DNA of 64,000 nt from Marinobacter sp. JH2 (GTDB lineage Bacteria; Pseudomonadota; Gammaproteobacteria; Pseudomonadales; Oleiphilaceae), in NCBI RefSeq assembly GCF_004353225.1, contig NZ_CP037934.1, forward strand, positions 2,604,001 to 2,668,000. The letters are read 5' to 3'. Positions 57,064 through 64,000 of the stretch are shown here, in pieces. The position numbers and the translations under genes were made by a program. Position 1 is the first letter of the stretch. Each line of letters begins with the position of its first letter. A model generated the notes under the pieces. The model was not told the origin of the DNA, made no database searches, and was given only the letters and a program-made list of their open reading frames with translations.

Positions 57064-58461
57064 TTAATTCGCTACGACTCGATTCCGCCCCGTCGCTTTG
57101 GCTCGATATAGTGCCCGATCAGCACGATCAAAGGCGTTGTCTTCACTGTCACCACAAACAAACTGCGCTAACCCGGAAGAAAACGTAATGCTGACCGGAT
57201 TGCCGCCGAAATGGAATGGTAATTTCTCGACATAACCTCTGAGCTTATTCAATACTGAAACCGCCTCGTTCATGCTGGTTTCCGGTAGCAGTAGGGCAAA
57301 CTCTTCGCCACCAATACGGGCAATAAAATCAGTAGCCCTCAAGCGCCCCTGAAGCTCACGGGCAACCAATTGCAGCACTCGGTCGCCGGCTTTGTGTCCG
57401 TAGGTATCATTAACCCGTTTAAACAAATCGATATCGACCACCGATACGGTTAACGGATGGCCATATCGCTGCCATCGGTTATACTCAAAATGCAGCCGCT
57501 CTTGCCACGCTTCACGGTTGGGCAGTTGAGTCAGCAGATCCGTCATAGCGCGAGCACGCTCCCGGCGAATTTGTTCCTGCATTTGCTCGGAGCTTGCTTC
57601 CATTGCAGCCATTTTCTGCTGCATGGATTCGAGTTGCTCCGCCATCCAGCTTTCTCGCTCAGTTTCCTTATCTTTGAAACGGCCTAATGCACTAGCAATC
57701 TGATCAAGTCGCTGCCCCACCGAGTACTTCAGAGTGTCTAAATCTGCACCAACCCGGAGGTCCTCGCTGACCAAATCGATTTCTCCGCGAATTTCCCGAT
57801 CGAGAATAGCCGTGTCATCTTTACGTGACGAATTACAATCAGACTGTTGGGAAAAATGCTCCCGCAGAGTTTCGAGTCGGGCGTTAAGGCGTGTTAAAAA
57901 AGCCTCGAGTTCACGCTGATTACGGGTAATCGCCCGGATCAACAGTTCGGATACCGACTCTAAACTCGTACGCAATGTGCTCCAATCAATACTGGAAAGC
58001 AGGGTCTGCTGGAGCTCTTTGGCTTTTGCTTCCGCCTCAGGTTCAAGCGTGACCTGTTCCAACACCTTGCTGAGCAACTGCCCTACGTGCCGAGCAATAA
58101 GAAGGCGATGATCCTGATCTGAAATGTCTATACCGTCGTTGGGTGGCGCCGTAAAAGACGGCGTTGGAGCAGCCGTTTCATCATGGGGCGGTGCAGGTTT
58201 TTCATCCAATAGTGCGATCTGACGGTCAATCTGTTCCTGCAAATGGAGCCACTTTTTCGCGTTCAGTGTTTTTCGGCGAAGATCGGCCCTAAGTTGATTT
58301 AACAAGCGATCTAATTCAGGCCGTTGGCCTTCGGAGGCCACACTGGTTCGCACCAACATTCGCTCTAGCAGGTCGCGCTGTTCCTTGCATTGCTGCTCTT
58401 GTTGTTCTGCTTCTTTTAGAACCTGTTGATATTTGTTCTTCCAGGATTGCTCCGATGCCAT
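57064..58461 (-). CDS. Diguanylate cyclase with N-terminal coiled-coil region
   Basis: This 465-aa cytoplasmic protein has long helical/coiled-coil stretches (residues 1-300, including SWKNKYQQVLKEAEQQEQQC) and a C-terminal GGDEF domain. The active site reads GGEEF (384-388) with the product-inhibition I-site RATD five residues before it, so it should make c-di-GMP and be feedback-inhibited. The layout recalls DgcP-type polar cyclases of Pseudomonas, but I cannot confirm orthology. I prefer ATG 58461, which has GGAG upstream; ATG 58473 overlaps the xerC stop (TAATG) and would add four residues. The sensor kinase follows 33 bp downstream. Confidence 0.88.
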   Translation of the reverse strand: MASEQSWKNKYQQVLKEAEQQEQQCKEQRDLLERMLVRTSVASEGQRPELDRLLNQLRADLRRKTLNAKKWLHLQEQIDRQIALLDEKPAPPHDETAAPTPSFTAPPNDGIDISDQDHRLLIARHVGQLLSKVLEQVTLEPEAEAKAKELQQTLLSSIDWSTLRTSLESVSELLIRAITRNQRELEAFLTRLNARLETLREHFSQQSDCNSSRKDDTAILDREIRGEIDLVSEDLRVGADLDTLKYSVGQRLDQIASALGRFKDKETERESWMAEQLESMQQKMAAMEASSEQMQEQIRRERARAMTDLLTQLPNREAWQERLHFEYNRWQRYGHPLTVSVVDIDLFKRVNDTYGHKAGDRVLQLVARELQGRLRATDFIARIGGEEFALLLPETSMNEAVSVLNKLRGYVEKLPFHFGGNPVSITFSSGLAQFVCGDSEDNAFDRADRALYRAKATGRNRVVAN

Positions 58462-58472
58462 GCCGTGCTCCA

Positions 58473-59447
58473 TTATTGGCCAGCCGAATCGCTGCCAACC
58501 GCGCCGGATGTATTCGCTCCCGAACGCCGACGTGCCCGAGGATGGCTTTGGTCATAAACCCGGGCAAGATGCTGAAAGTCCAAATGAGTATAGACCTGAG
58601 TCGTGGCAATGTCCGCATGCCCCAGCAGCTCTTGCACCGCTCGCAAATCTCCGCTCGATTCCAGCATATGGCTGGCAAACGAATGCCGGAGCATATGAGG
58701 ATGCAGCCGTTGGTCGGCTCCTTGTTGTGAACCCCATCGCGCCAAACGCGCTTGAATGCTGCGCCGACTTATACGACTACCCCGCTGACTAACAAACATA
58801 GCGAGCTCACTGCCCACCACAAACTGGGCACGGCATTTAAGCCACCGACGAATCGCTGCTGCCGCTTTCGCCCCAACCGGCAACAGCCGCTCTTTACTGC
58901 CTTTGCCCCAAACCCGGACCTCTCCGCCGACCAAATCCACAGCATCCAGATTGAGACCGGCCAATTCTGACAGCCGAAGACCGGACGAATACATCAGTTC
59001 AAACATCGCCAAGTCACGCACTTCCAACGGGTCATCGGGGTTTACTTCAAGTAACTGGTTGAGTTGATCTACATCGGCAACTTTTGGCAAACGACGGCCA
59101 CTTTTCGGGGCACGGATATCCAGAGCCGGATTATCTTTGGAGCGCCCTTCTCTGAGCAAAAACTGGTAAAAACGTCGCGTTGAAGACAAATGCCGCGCAA
59201 TGCTTTGGCCAGATAGCCCATTTTTACTCAGGCTGGCAACATACCGACGCATATCGTGATTGGTCACCTTGGACCACTGATCGATACCCATTATGGTGAG
59301 CCAGGCACCTAAACGCTGTAAATCTCGGAGGTAGTGTTCGCAGGTGCGGGGGGAGTGACGTTTTTCAGAAGACAAATGCGTTGCAAAATCTGCCAGAGGA
59401 ACGGAAAGCGCCTCTGGCATTTGCTCTTCGGAAGCGGCGTTGGTCAC
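58473..59447 (-). CDS. xerC: Tyrosine recombinase XerC
   Basis: This 324-aa site-specific recombinase acts with XerD at dif to resolve chromosome dimers. The catalytic set is complete: Arg in SSGLRLSELAGL, Lys in WGKGSKERLLPVG, HMLRHSFASHML, LGHADIATTQ and the nucleophile Tyr in VYTHLD. The start is GTG 59447, overlapping the DUF484 stop (GTGA). Slightly longer than the usual 300 aa because of short extensions at both ends. The place after dapF-DUF484 matches pseudomonads (sss/xerC). Confidence 0.95.
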   Translation of the reverse strand: MTNAASEEQMPEALSVPLADFATHLSSEKRHSPRTCEHYLRDLQRLGAWLTIMGIDQWSKVTNHDMRRYVASLSKNGLSGQSIARHLSSTRRFYQFLLREGRSKDNPALDIRAPKSGRRLPKVADVDQLNQLLEVNPDDPLEVRDLAMFELMYSSGLRLSELAGLNLDAVDLVGGEVRVWGKGSKERLLPVGAKAAAAIRRWLKCRAQFVVGSELAMFVSQRGSRISRRSIQARLARWGSQQGADQRLHPHMLRHSFASHMLESSGDLRAVQELLGHADIATTQVYTHLDFQHLARVYDQSHPRARRRSGANTSGAVGSDSAGQ

Positions 59448-60199
59448 CCTTGACCACTCTCCACGGTTAGCTCGGCAACTTTTGCGGCATCGGAACCATG
59501 CCGTTTCAACACCGGTGGCAGCAAGCGGCTGAGCGTATCGCTGATGTAGCTTAGAAACAGCGAACCCATGTTCTGATCGAAGTAACCGGGTTCACAGCTG
59601 CCGACCGCAAAAACACCCACCAAGCCTTCGTACCGGAGTGGCACCAAAGCCACCGAGGCGATGGGCTCATCACGGTCCGGAAACAGGAAGGCCCGCTCCG
59701 TCTCCCGGAACTGACCGCACACTGCCCGATCACCGTCCAGTAATGCTCCCAGCCGCTGCTCAGCCTGGCTTTTACCCACAATGTGCAGAGCACCATGAGA
59801 CTGACCCAGCTTATTCACGTCACCGAACAATAAAATTGACGCCGCATCCAAACCGAAGTCACCACGAATGCTGTCGTCGATGGCCGAAGCCATGTCCTGC
59901 AAATTCTTGGCCTCTATCACTTGCATCAACAACCGCTTGCTCTTTTCAAACAACCGATCGTTATGGCGAGCGATGGAGACCAATTCCATCATTTCGCTGC
60001 GCAAAGTATCCCGCTGTTCCCGGAACAAGTGAACCTGGCGTTCAACCAACGAAATCGCGCGGCCACTGTCGTGGGGCAAGGTTAAACTCCGTAGCAGCTC
60101 ATCTTGGTCGAGAAAGAAATCAGGGTTAGCGCGAAGGTAATCCGCAACCTGCTCCGGGGTAAGTTCGCCGGCCTTCTGGCGGGCCGTTTGTTCTGTCAT
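59444..60199 (-). CDS. DUF484 family protein
   Basis: This 251-aa cytoplasmic protein has an N-terminal helical part (EQVADYLRANPDFFLDQDELLRSLTLPHDSGRAISLVERQV) and a GAF-like C-terminal half (ASVALVPLRYEGLVGVFAVGSCEPGYFDQNMGSLFLSYISDTLSRLLP). DUF484 proteins are found between dapF and xerC across gammaproteobacteria, and no biochemical role is established to my knowledge. ATG 60199 follows AGGAG at six bases; a GTG one codon earlier is too close. Confidence 0.9.
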   Translation of the reverse strand: MTEQTARQKAGELTPEQVADYLRANPDFFLDQDELLRSLTLPHDSGRAISLVERQVHLFREQRDTLRSEMMELVSIARHNDRLFEKSKRLLMQVIEAKNLQDMASAIDDSIRGDFGLDAASILLFGDVNKLGQSHGALHIVGKSQAEQRLGALLDGDRAVCGQFRETERAFLFPDRDEPIASVALVPLRYEGLVGVFAVGSCEPGYFDQNMGSLFLSYISDTLSRLLPPVLKRHGSDAAKVAELTVESGQG

Positions 60200-60216
60200 C
60201 ACGTTCTCCTGAACCG

Positions 60217-61131
60217 TCAGGCCCTGTTTTTATACGCTCTTGAGCTTTTCCGTCGGCGGGGCGGGGTATCGCCCGGCAGCCGCAACTGGCCGTCAAAGAC
60301 TGTTGAGGCGGGGCCCTCCATCATAACAGGGGTCCCTTCACCCTGCCATTCAATCACCAAAGGGCCACCTCTCAGCTCCACTTTCACCCGCTCATCGAGT
60401 AAACCACGCAATCGGCCGGCGACCACTGCAGCACAAGCACCGCTACCGCACGCCAGAGTTTCACCAGAACCCCGTTCAAACACCCTCAAGCGGGCGTGAC
60501 CACGATCAATAATTTGCAGAAAACCAATGTTGGCCCGAGCCGGGAAACGCGGGTGTTTTTCGAGCAATGGCCCCAAGGTAGACACCGGCGCAGTATCGAC
60601 ATTTTCAACAACCAGAACTCCATGGGGGTTGCCCATGGACACCGCTGAAAGCTCCACCGTCTGCTCGTCAACATCAACGGTATACACGGTTTTCTGGCAA
60701 TTGGCGGCAAAGGGAATCGCCGGCGGATTCAACTCCGGCACGCCCATATTCACCAACACCTGGCCGTCTTTGCTAACACGCAGCTCAATGATGCCTTTCG
60801 CGGTCTGCACTCGAATCACCCGCTTGTTCGTCAAGCGTTGATCCCGGACAAAGCGGGCGAAACACCGCGCTCCGTTGCCACATTGTTCCACTTCCGAGCC
60901 ATCTGCGTTAAAAATACGGTAACGGAAATCAACGTCCGGCAGCCCTGGCGGCTCAACGACCAACAACTGGTCAAAGCCGATGCCGAAATTCCGGTTAGCC
61001 AGTTCACGGATCATCTCCGAGTTCAGTCGAAACTGCTGGCTGATGGCATCCACCACCATAAAATCGTTGCCCAGCCCGTGCATTTTGGTAAACCGAAGCA
61101 ACGGGCCTTGCCCTCGCCTTTGCTGCGTCAT
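60217..61131 (-). CDS. dapF: Diaminopimelate epimerase
   Basis: This 304-aa enzyme converts LL- to meso-diaminopimelate for lysine and peptidoglycan. Both catalytic cysteines are present, in [13 protein letters not shown] and [11 protein letters not shown]; the N-terminal [15 protein letters not shown] is conserved. The ATG at 61131 has GGGGAG at good spacing; an ATG at 61149 overlaps the lysA stop (ATGA) and would add six residues. A basic C-terminal tail ([13 protein letters not shown]) makes it longer than E. coli DapF (274). Confidence 0.95.
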   Translation of the reverse strand: MTQQRRGQGPLLRFTKMHGLGNDFMVVDAISQQFRLNSEMIRELANRNFGIGFDQLLVVEPPGLPDVDFRYRIFNADGSEVEQCGNGARCFARFVRDQRLTNKRVIRVQTAKGIIELRVSKDGQVLVNMGVPELNPPAIPFAANCQKTVYTVDVDEQTVELSAVSMGNPHGVLVVENVDTAPVSTLGPLLEKHPRFPARANIGFLQIIDRGHARLRVFERGSGETLACGSGACAAVVAGRLRGLLDERVKVELRGGPLVIEWQGEGTPVMMEGPASTVFDGQLRLPGDTPPRRRKSSRAYKNRA

Positions 61132-61145
61132 ATCCGGCTCCCCGC

Positions 61146-62396
61146 TCATTCCGGCAAGCAACTTTCCGGCGCCAGCTGTTCGTCCAGCGTCTCCCGGCGG
61201 CGTACAACGTGCACCTGGTCACCGTCTACCATCAACTCGGGCGGACGGTTGCGTGTGTTGTAGTTAGAAGCCATCACAAATCCGTAAGCACCGGCTGAGC
61301 GAACTGCCAGCAAGTCGTTCGCCTTCAAGGTCAACGGGCGATCTTTCCCAAGAAAATCGCCAGTTTCGCAAACCGGACCTACCAGATCCCAGACTTTCTG
61401 CTCACCATCGTTATGGGGCTGAACCGGCACGATGGCCTGCCAGGCGCTGTAAAGTGCCGGGCGAATCAGATCGTTCATGGCCGCATCAATAATGGCAAAG
61501 TTGCGATGTTCGGTGCACTTGAGGAATTCCACTTTGGTCACCAGAATACCGGCGTTCGCGGCGATGGAGCGACCGGGCTCCAGAATAAGCTCCAGTTCAC
61601 GGTCCCCCATACGCTCAGACAAAGCCGTCACGTACTCAGACGGCTCAGGTGGTGATTCCTGATCGTAGGTCACACCCAGTCCACCGCCCATGTCGAGGTG
61701 ACGAATGTTAATGCCTTGCTCTGCCAGGCCATCTACCAATGCCAACACCCGGTCCAGTGCGTCCAGAAACGGTTCAACAGTGGTCAGCTGCGAGCCGATG
61801 TGGCAATCCACACCTTTAATATCCAGGTTCGGCAAAGTCGCTGCACGAGCATATACCTGCGGTGCCTCCGCGATATCAATACCGAACTTATTTTCTTTAA
61901 GCCCGGTGGAAATGTAGGGATGCGTGCCGGCATCCACATCCGGGTTCACCCGCAAGGAAACCGGCGCCTTCACGCCCAGTTCACCGGCCACCGCATTCAA
62001 CCGGTCAAGTTCGGTATCGGACTCCACGTTAAAGCAGCGTACACCGGCTTCCAGCGCCCGCTTCATTTCCCACTCTTGTTTGCCCACACCAGAGAACACC
62101 ACCTTGCTGGTATCGCCGCCTGCCCGAATCACTCGCTCCAGCTCACCGGCCGAGACAATATCAAAACCGGCACCGAGCCTGGCCAAAACGTTCAGCACGG
62201 CCAGATTGCTATTCGCTTTTACGGCGTAGCACACCAAGTGAGGGCGATTGCTCAGGGCGTCGTCGTAGGCCCGGTAGTGTCGCTCCAAAGTCCCCCGTGA
62301 ATACACGTAAGCCGGAGTACCAAACTGCTCGACAATCCGGGCAACCGGAAGATCCTCGGCGTAAAGCTCGCCATCGCGATAATTAAAATAATCCAT
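61146..62396 (-). CDS. lysA: Diaminopimelate decarboxylase
   Basis: This 416-aa PLP enzyme makes lysine from meso-diaminopimelate. The PLP lysine is in [58 protein letters not shown] and the dimer-face cysteine motif [14 protein letters not shown] are intact. The ATG at 62396 ([18 protein letters not shown]) follows AGGA and matches the family start; the frame is open 12 codons further upstream. It lies between lptM and dapF, as in pseudomonads. Confidence 0.95.
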   Translation of the reverse strand: MDYFNYRDGELYAEDLPVARIVEQFGTPAYVYSRGTLERHYRAYDDALSNRPHLVCYAVKANSNLAVLNVLARLGAGFDIVSAGELERVIRAGGDTSKVVFSGVGKQEWEMKRALEAGVRCFNVESDTELDRLNAVAGELGVKAPVSLRVNPDVDAGTHPYISTGLKENKFGIDIAEAPQVYARAATLPNLDIKGVDCHIGSQLTTVEPFLDALDRVLALVDGLAEQGINIRHLDMGGGLGVTYDQESPPEPSEYVTALSERMGDRELELILEPGRSIAANAGILVTKVEFLKCTEHRNFAIIDAAMNDLIRPALYSAWQAIVPVQPHNDGEQKVWDLVGPVCETGDFLGKDRPLTLKANDLLAVRSAGAYGFVMASNYNTRNRPPELMVDGDQVHVVRRRETLDEQLAPESCLPE

Positions 62397-62428
62397 TCTT
62401 TTCCTGAACTCGTTAAGTGAGGTAAACG

Positions 62429-62620
62429 TCAACGCGTCTTTTGCTGATCATCACGGGCATCCGAATCTGTTGCCGGCTCTTTCGAGGCGATTTCGGAAGC
62501 GTCTACTGCCACCGGCGCTTCCCGGTACAGTGGGCCTTTCTGTCCGCAGCCACTCACGGCGAATATGACTAGCAGACACAATGTCGCATAGCCGAACCGA
62601 AGCGCTTTCATCGTCTGCAT
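62429..62620 (-). CDS. lptM: LPS translocon maturation lipoprotein LptM (YifL)
   Basis: This 63-aa lipoprotein has the family lipobox region VSGCGQKGPLY immediately after the hydrophobic signal. LptM assists oxidative maturation of LptD at the outer membrane. A short acidic/charged tail follows (SDARDDQQKTR). AAGGG precedes the ATG at 62620; an ATG three codons later is possible. It heads the lptM-lysA-dapF-DUF484-xerC operon. The region to 62838 upstream contains no further gene that I can support. Confidence 0.9.
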   Translation of the reverse strand: MQTMKALRFGYATLCLLVIFAVSGCGQKGPLYREAPVAVDASEIASKEPATDSDARDDQQKTR

Positions 62621-62838
62621 ACGTTTACCCTTGCGTGAATAATAGGCGAAGTATACCCGAGTCCCCTCCCGTACCGCGAGGTCACCGCCATATCAAAACA
62701 ACGCCTTGGCCAAGAGGTTTTTTTCATCTGGATAGCCAGTATGATGAGGCTTTGGTCGTAACTCAGGCGAACAACCATAAGAACACTCGGTTCCGGGCGA
62801 ATTCCGGCACCGCTAGATCATCATGAGGCACCCGTGCT

Positions 62839-64000
62839 TTGAAAGAGTTCCTGATCCAACGCTATCGCCCCGACCCTTCCGGGCCTGTCATTCACCCAAC
62901 GCTGCTCCGAGTGGACGTTGACGGCCGCATCGTTCACGCGGACAGGCACGCAGAAACTATGTTCGGGTACGATGCCAGTGAACTCCCGCGGCTGTCCGTA
63001 CAACACATTCTCGCCTCTCGTCAGGATGACCCCTTCGCGCCGGCCCACCGCCACCGCCTGGCCAACGGTCAAACCGTACTGGTCACGTTCAAGCACAAAG
63101 AGGGCTTCTTCTTCACAGCATCGCTTGGTCTAAAACTCGAAACACTGCTAAGCAATCCTGAAACCAGCGCTTCCATTACTCAAAAAGACAGCCAACAAAT
63201 AGACGGTCGCTTGCTCGCGCTCGCTGAACGCAGTGCCAGCTTTGGTTTTTGGGAACTCGACGTAGCCTCCAATGACGTGTTCTGGTCTGAAGCCATGTAT
63301 CAGTTGCTAGAGCTGCGCGTGGGGACGGACCTTTCCCCCGAACAAGCGTTATTTTACTGCCAGTCCCATCAGAACCGCGTGCGAGCGTTGATTCGCCGAT
63401 GTATCCGCTCAGGCCAATCCTTCAGCATTGAGTTACCAATCATCACCAGCCAGCAGCGACTGGTAAGAGCCACACTAACCGGCCGCGCACTAAAAAGTGG
63501 CGAGCGAGCGCACCGAATAGGCGGTGTGCTTGTCAATCATAGCTCTGCCATGTACCACGACGAGCAAAAACAACAAGCTCAACGCCTGCTCGAAGCCATG
63601 ACAACCGCCACTCCTGACCTGGTGGTAGCGATCGACACGAATTTTGACTTACTGCATTTCAATGCCGTTTGGGAGCAGCAATTCAGAACCGCCTTCGACC
63701 TGGATCCTCAGCCCGGAGACAACCTAAAAGCGCTCCTCAAGGGCTTCCCCAATGAACGTCGCCTGATGGAAAGTTTGTGGCAGAAAGCGTTCGAACGTGA
63801 ACACTTCATCGCCGAGATGCCACTATTCAGTGACGGAGCGTCGTCCACTTTATTCGAGCTTCATTTTCAGCAAATCCGCAACGATAACGGCGAAGTTGTT
63901 GGTGCCGTGCGTATTGCTAGAGACATTAGCTGTGGCGCTCTGGAAAACAGTGGTGGTGATCATCGCATGCGTCATGATCCGATCACGGGTCTAATGAACC
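62839..64000 (+). CDS. PAS-containing GGDEF-family c-di-GMP signalling protein, 3' end cut by window edge
   Basis: 387 codons are visible and the frame is open at the edge. Translation probably starts at TTG 62839, with GAGG about ten bases upstream; nearby ATGs are out of frame. The N-terminal region is PAS-like (VDVDGRIVHADRHAETMFGYDASEL). A second PAS follows (SASFGFWELDVASNDVFWSEAMYQLLEL) and a third (PDLVVAIDTNFDLLHFNAVWEQQF). The visible part ends HDPITGLMN, the entry to a GGDEF domain. Whether GGDEF is active and whether an EAL domain follows cannot be seen. It is divergent from lptM. Confidence 0.85.
   Translation, partial: MKEFLIQRYRPDPSGPVIHPTLLRVDVDGRIVHADRHAETMFGYDASELPRLSVQHILASRQDDPFAPAHRHRLANGQTVLVTFKHKEGFFFTASLGLKLETLLSNPETSASITQKDSQQIDGRLLALAERSASFGFWELDVASNDVFWSEAMYQLLELRVGTDLSPEQALFYCQSHQNRVRALIRRCIRSGQSFSIELPIITSQQRLVRATLTGRALKSGERAHRIGGVLVNHSSAMYHDEQKQQAQRLLEAMTTATPDLVVAIDTNFDLLHFNAVWEQQFRTAFDLDPQPGDNLKALLKGFPNERRLMESLWQKAFEREHFIAEMPLFSDGASSTLFELHFQQIRNDNGEVVGAVRIARDISCGALENSGGDHRMRHDPITGLMN

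Noticed and set aside
62702..62725. Hairpin with T run (CCTTGGCCAAG then T7) between lptM and the PAS gene
   Set aside because: The stem is a short self-complementary palindrome with almost no loop, and no transcript is expected to end there.

Overview
The window is a gene-dense stretch of a gammaproteobacterial chromosome. Gene order and protein character suggest Marinobacter or a close relative. The block ridA-spoT-rpoZ-gmk ... yicC/rph ... crc/pyrE is the classic Pseudomonas-type arrangement. So are pilT/pilU next to yggS-proC-yggT, metX-metW-DUF4426-rdgB-hemW, comM-ubiK-glnK-amtB, and lptM-lysA-dapF-DUF484-xerC. The genus is an inference from synteny and protein similarity, because no 16S gene is present. 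I saw no rRNA, tRNA, CRISPR array, prophage, transposase gene or plasmid function. Both edges cut a gene: ridA on the left, and a PAS/GGDEF protein on the right.

Layout. 1-8 kb holds the stringent response (spoT), RNA polymerase omega, guanylate kinase, a tandem universal stress protein, RNA processing (yicC, rph), the carbon-control protein Crc and pyrE. 8-15 kb holds small envelope proteins, a phasin-like protein with a histone-H1-like tail, polA and a FadL porin. 15-26 kb holds the twitching ATPases PilU/PilT, yggS-proC-yggT, a bacterial dynamin, and the methionine/nucleotide-housekeeping operon metX-metW-DUF4426-rdgB-hemW plus a membrane protein. 26-34 kb holds trmB, comM, ubiK, the nitrogen-regulated glnK-amtB operon (with a visible sigma-54 promoter and NtrC-like site) and divergent polyamine genes speE/speA. 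34-36.4 kb holds an ECF sigma/ChrR-type zinc anti-sigma pair facing an SDR gene. 36.5-47 kb is more accessory: an acyl-CoA dehydrogenase, a LuxR-type regulator divergent from a large acidic lipoprotein, tcdA, a CPA1 antiporter, a quinone-oxidoreductase-like enzyme, an SMP-30-like protein and an alpha/beta hydrolase. 47.3-50.9 kb holds an isolated 30-codon gene with its own terminator, an AraC regulator overlapping a cardiolipin synthase, and a GntR regulator. 50.8-54.3 kb holds a PlpD-type patatin autotransporter and two uncharacterised proteins. 54-62.6 kb is the lptM-lysA-dapF-DUF484-xerC operon, extended downstream by a diguanylate cyclase and a BvgS-like sensor kinase.

The items most worth a second look are these. 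The 30-residue peptide gene at 47397-47489 has a strong ribosome site and a perfect terminator. A terminator sits in the spoT leader and overlaps an in-frame ATG. A 30-bp inverted repeat with two internal GG-loop palindromes lies between rph and crc. Repeated and inverted motifs fill the region between the LuxR gene and the acidic lipoprotein. A dynamin gene is inserted between yggT and metX. A c-di-GMP/sensor-kinase pair is appended to the xerC operon.
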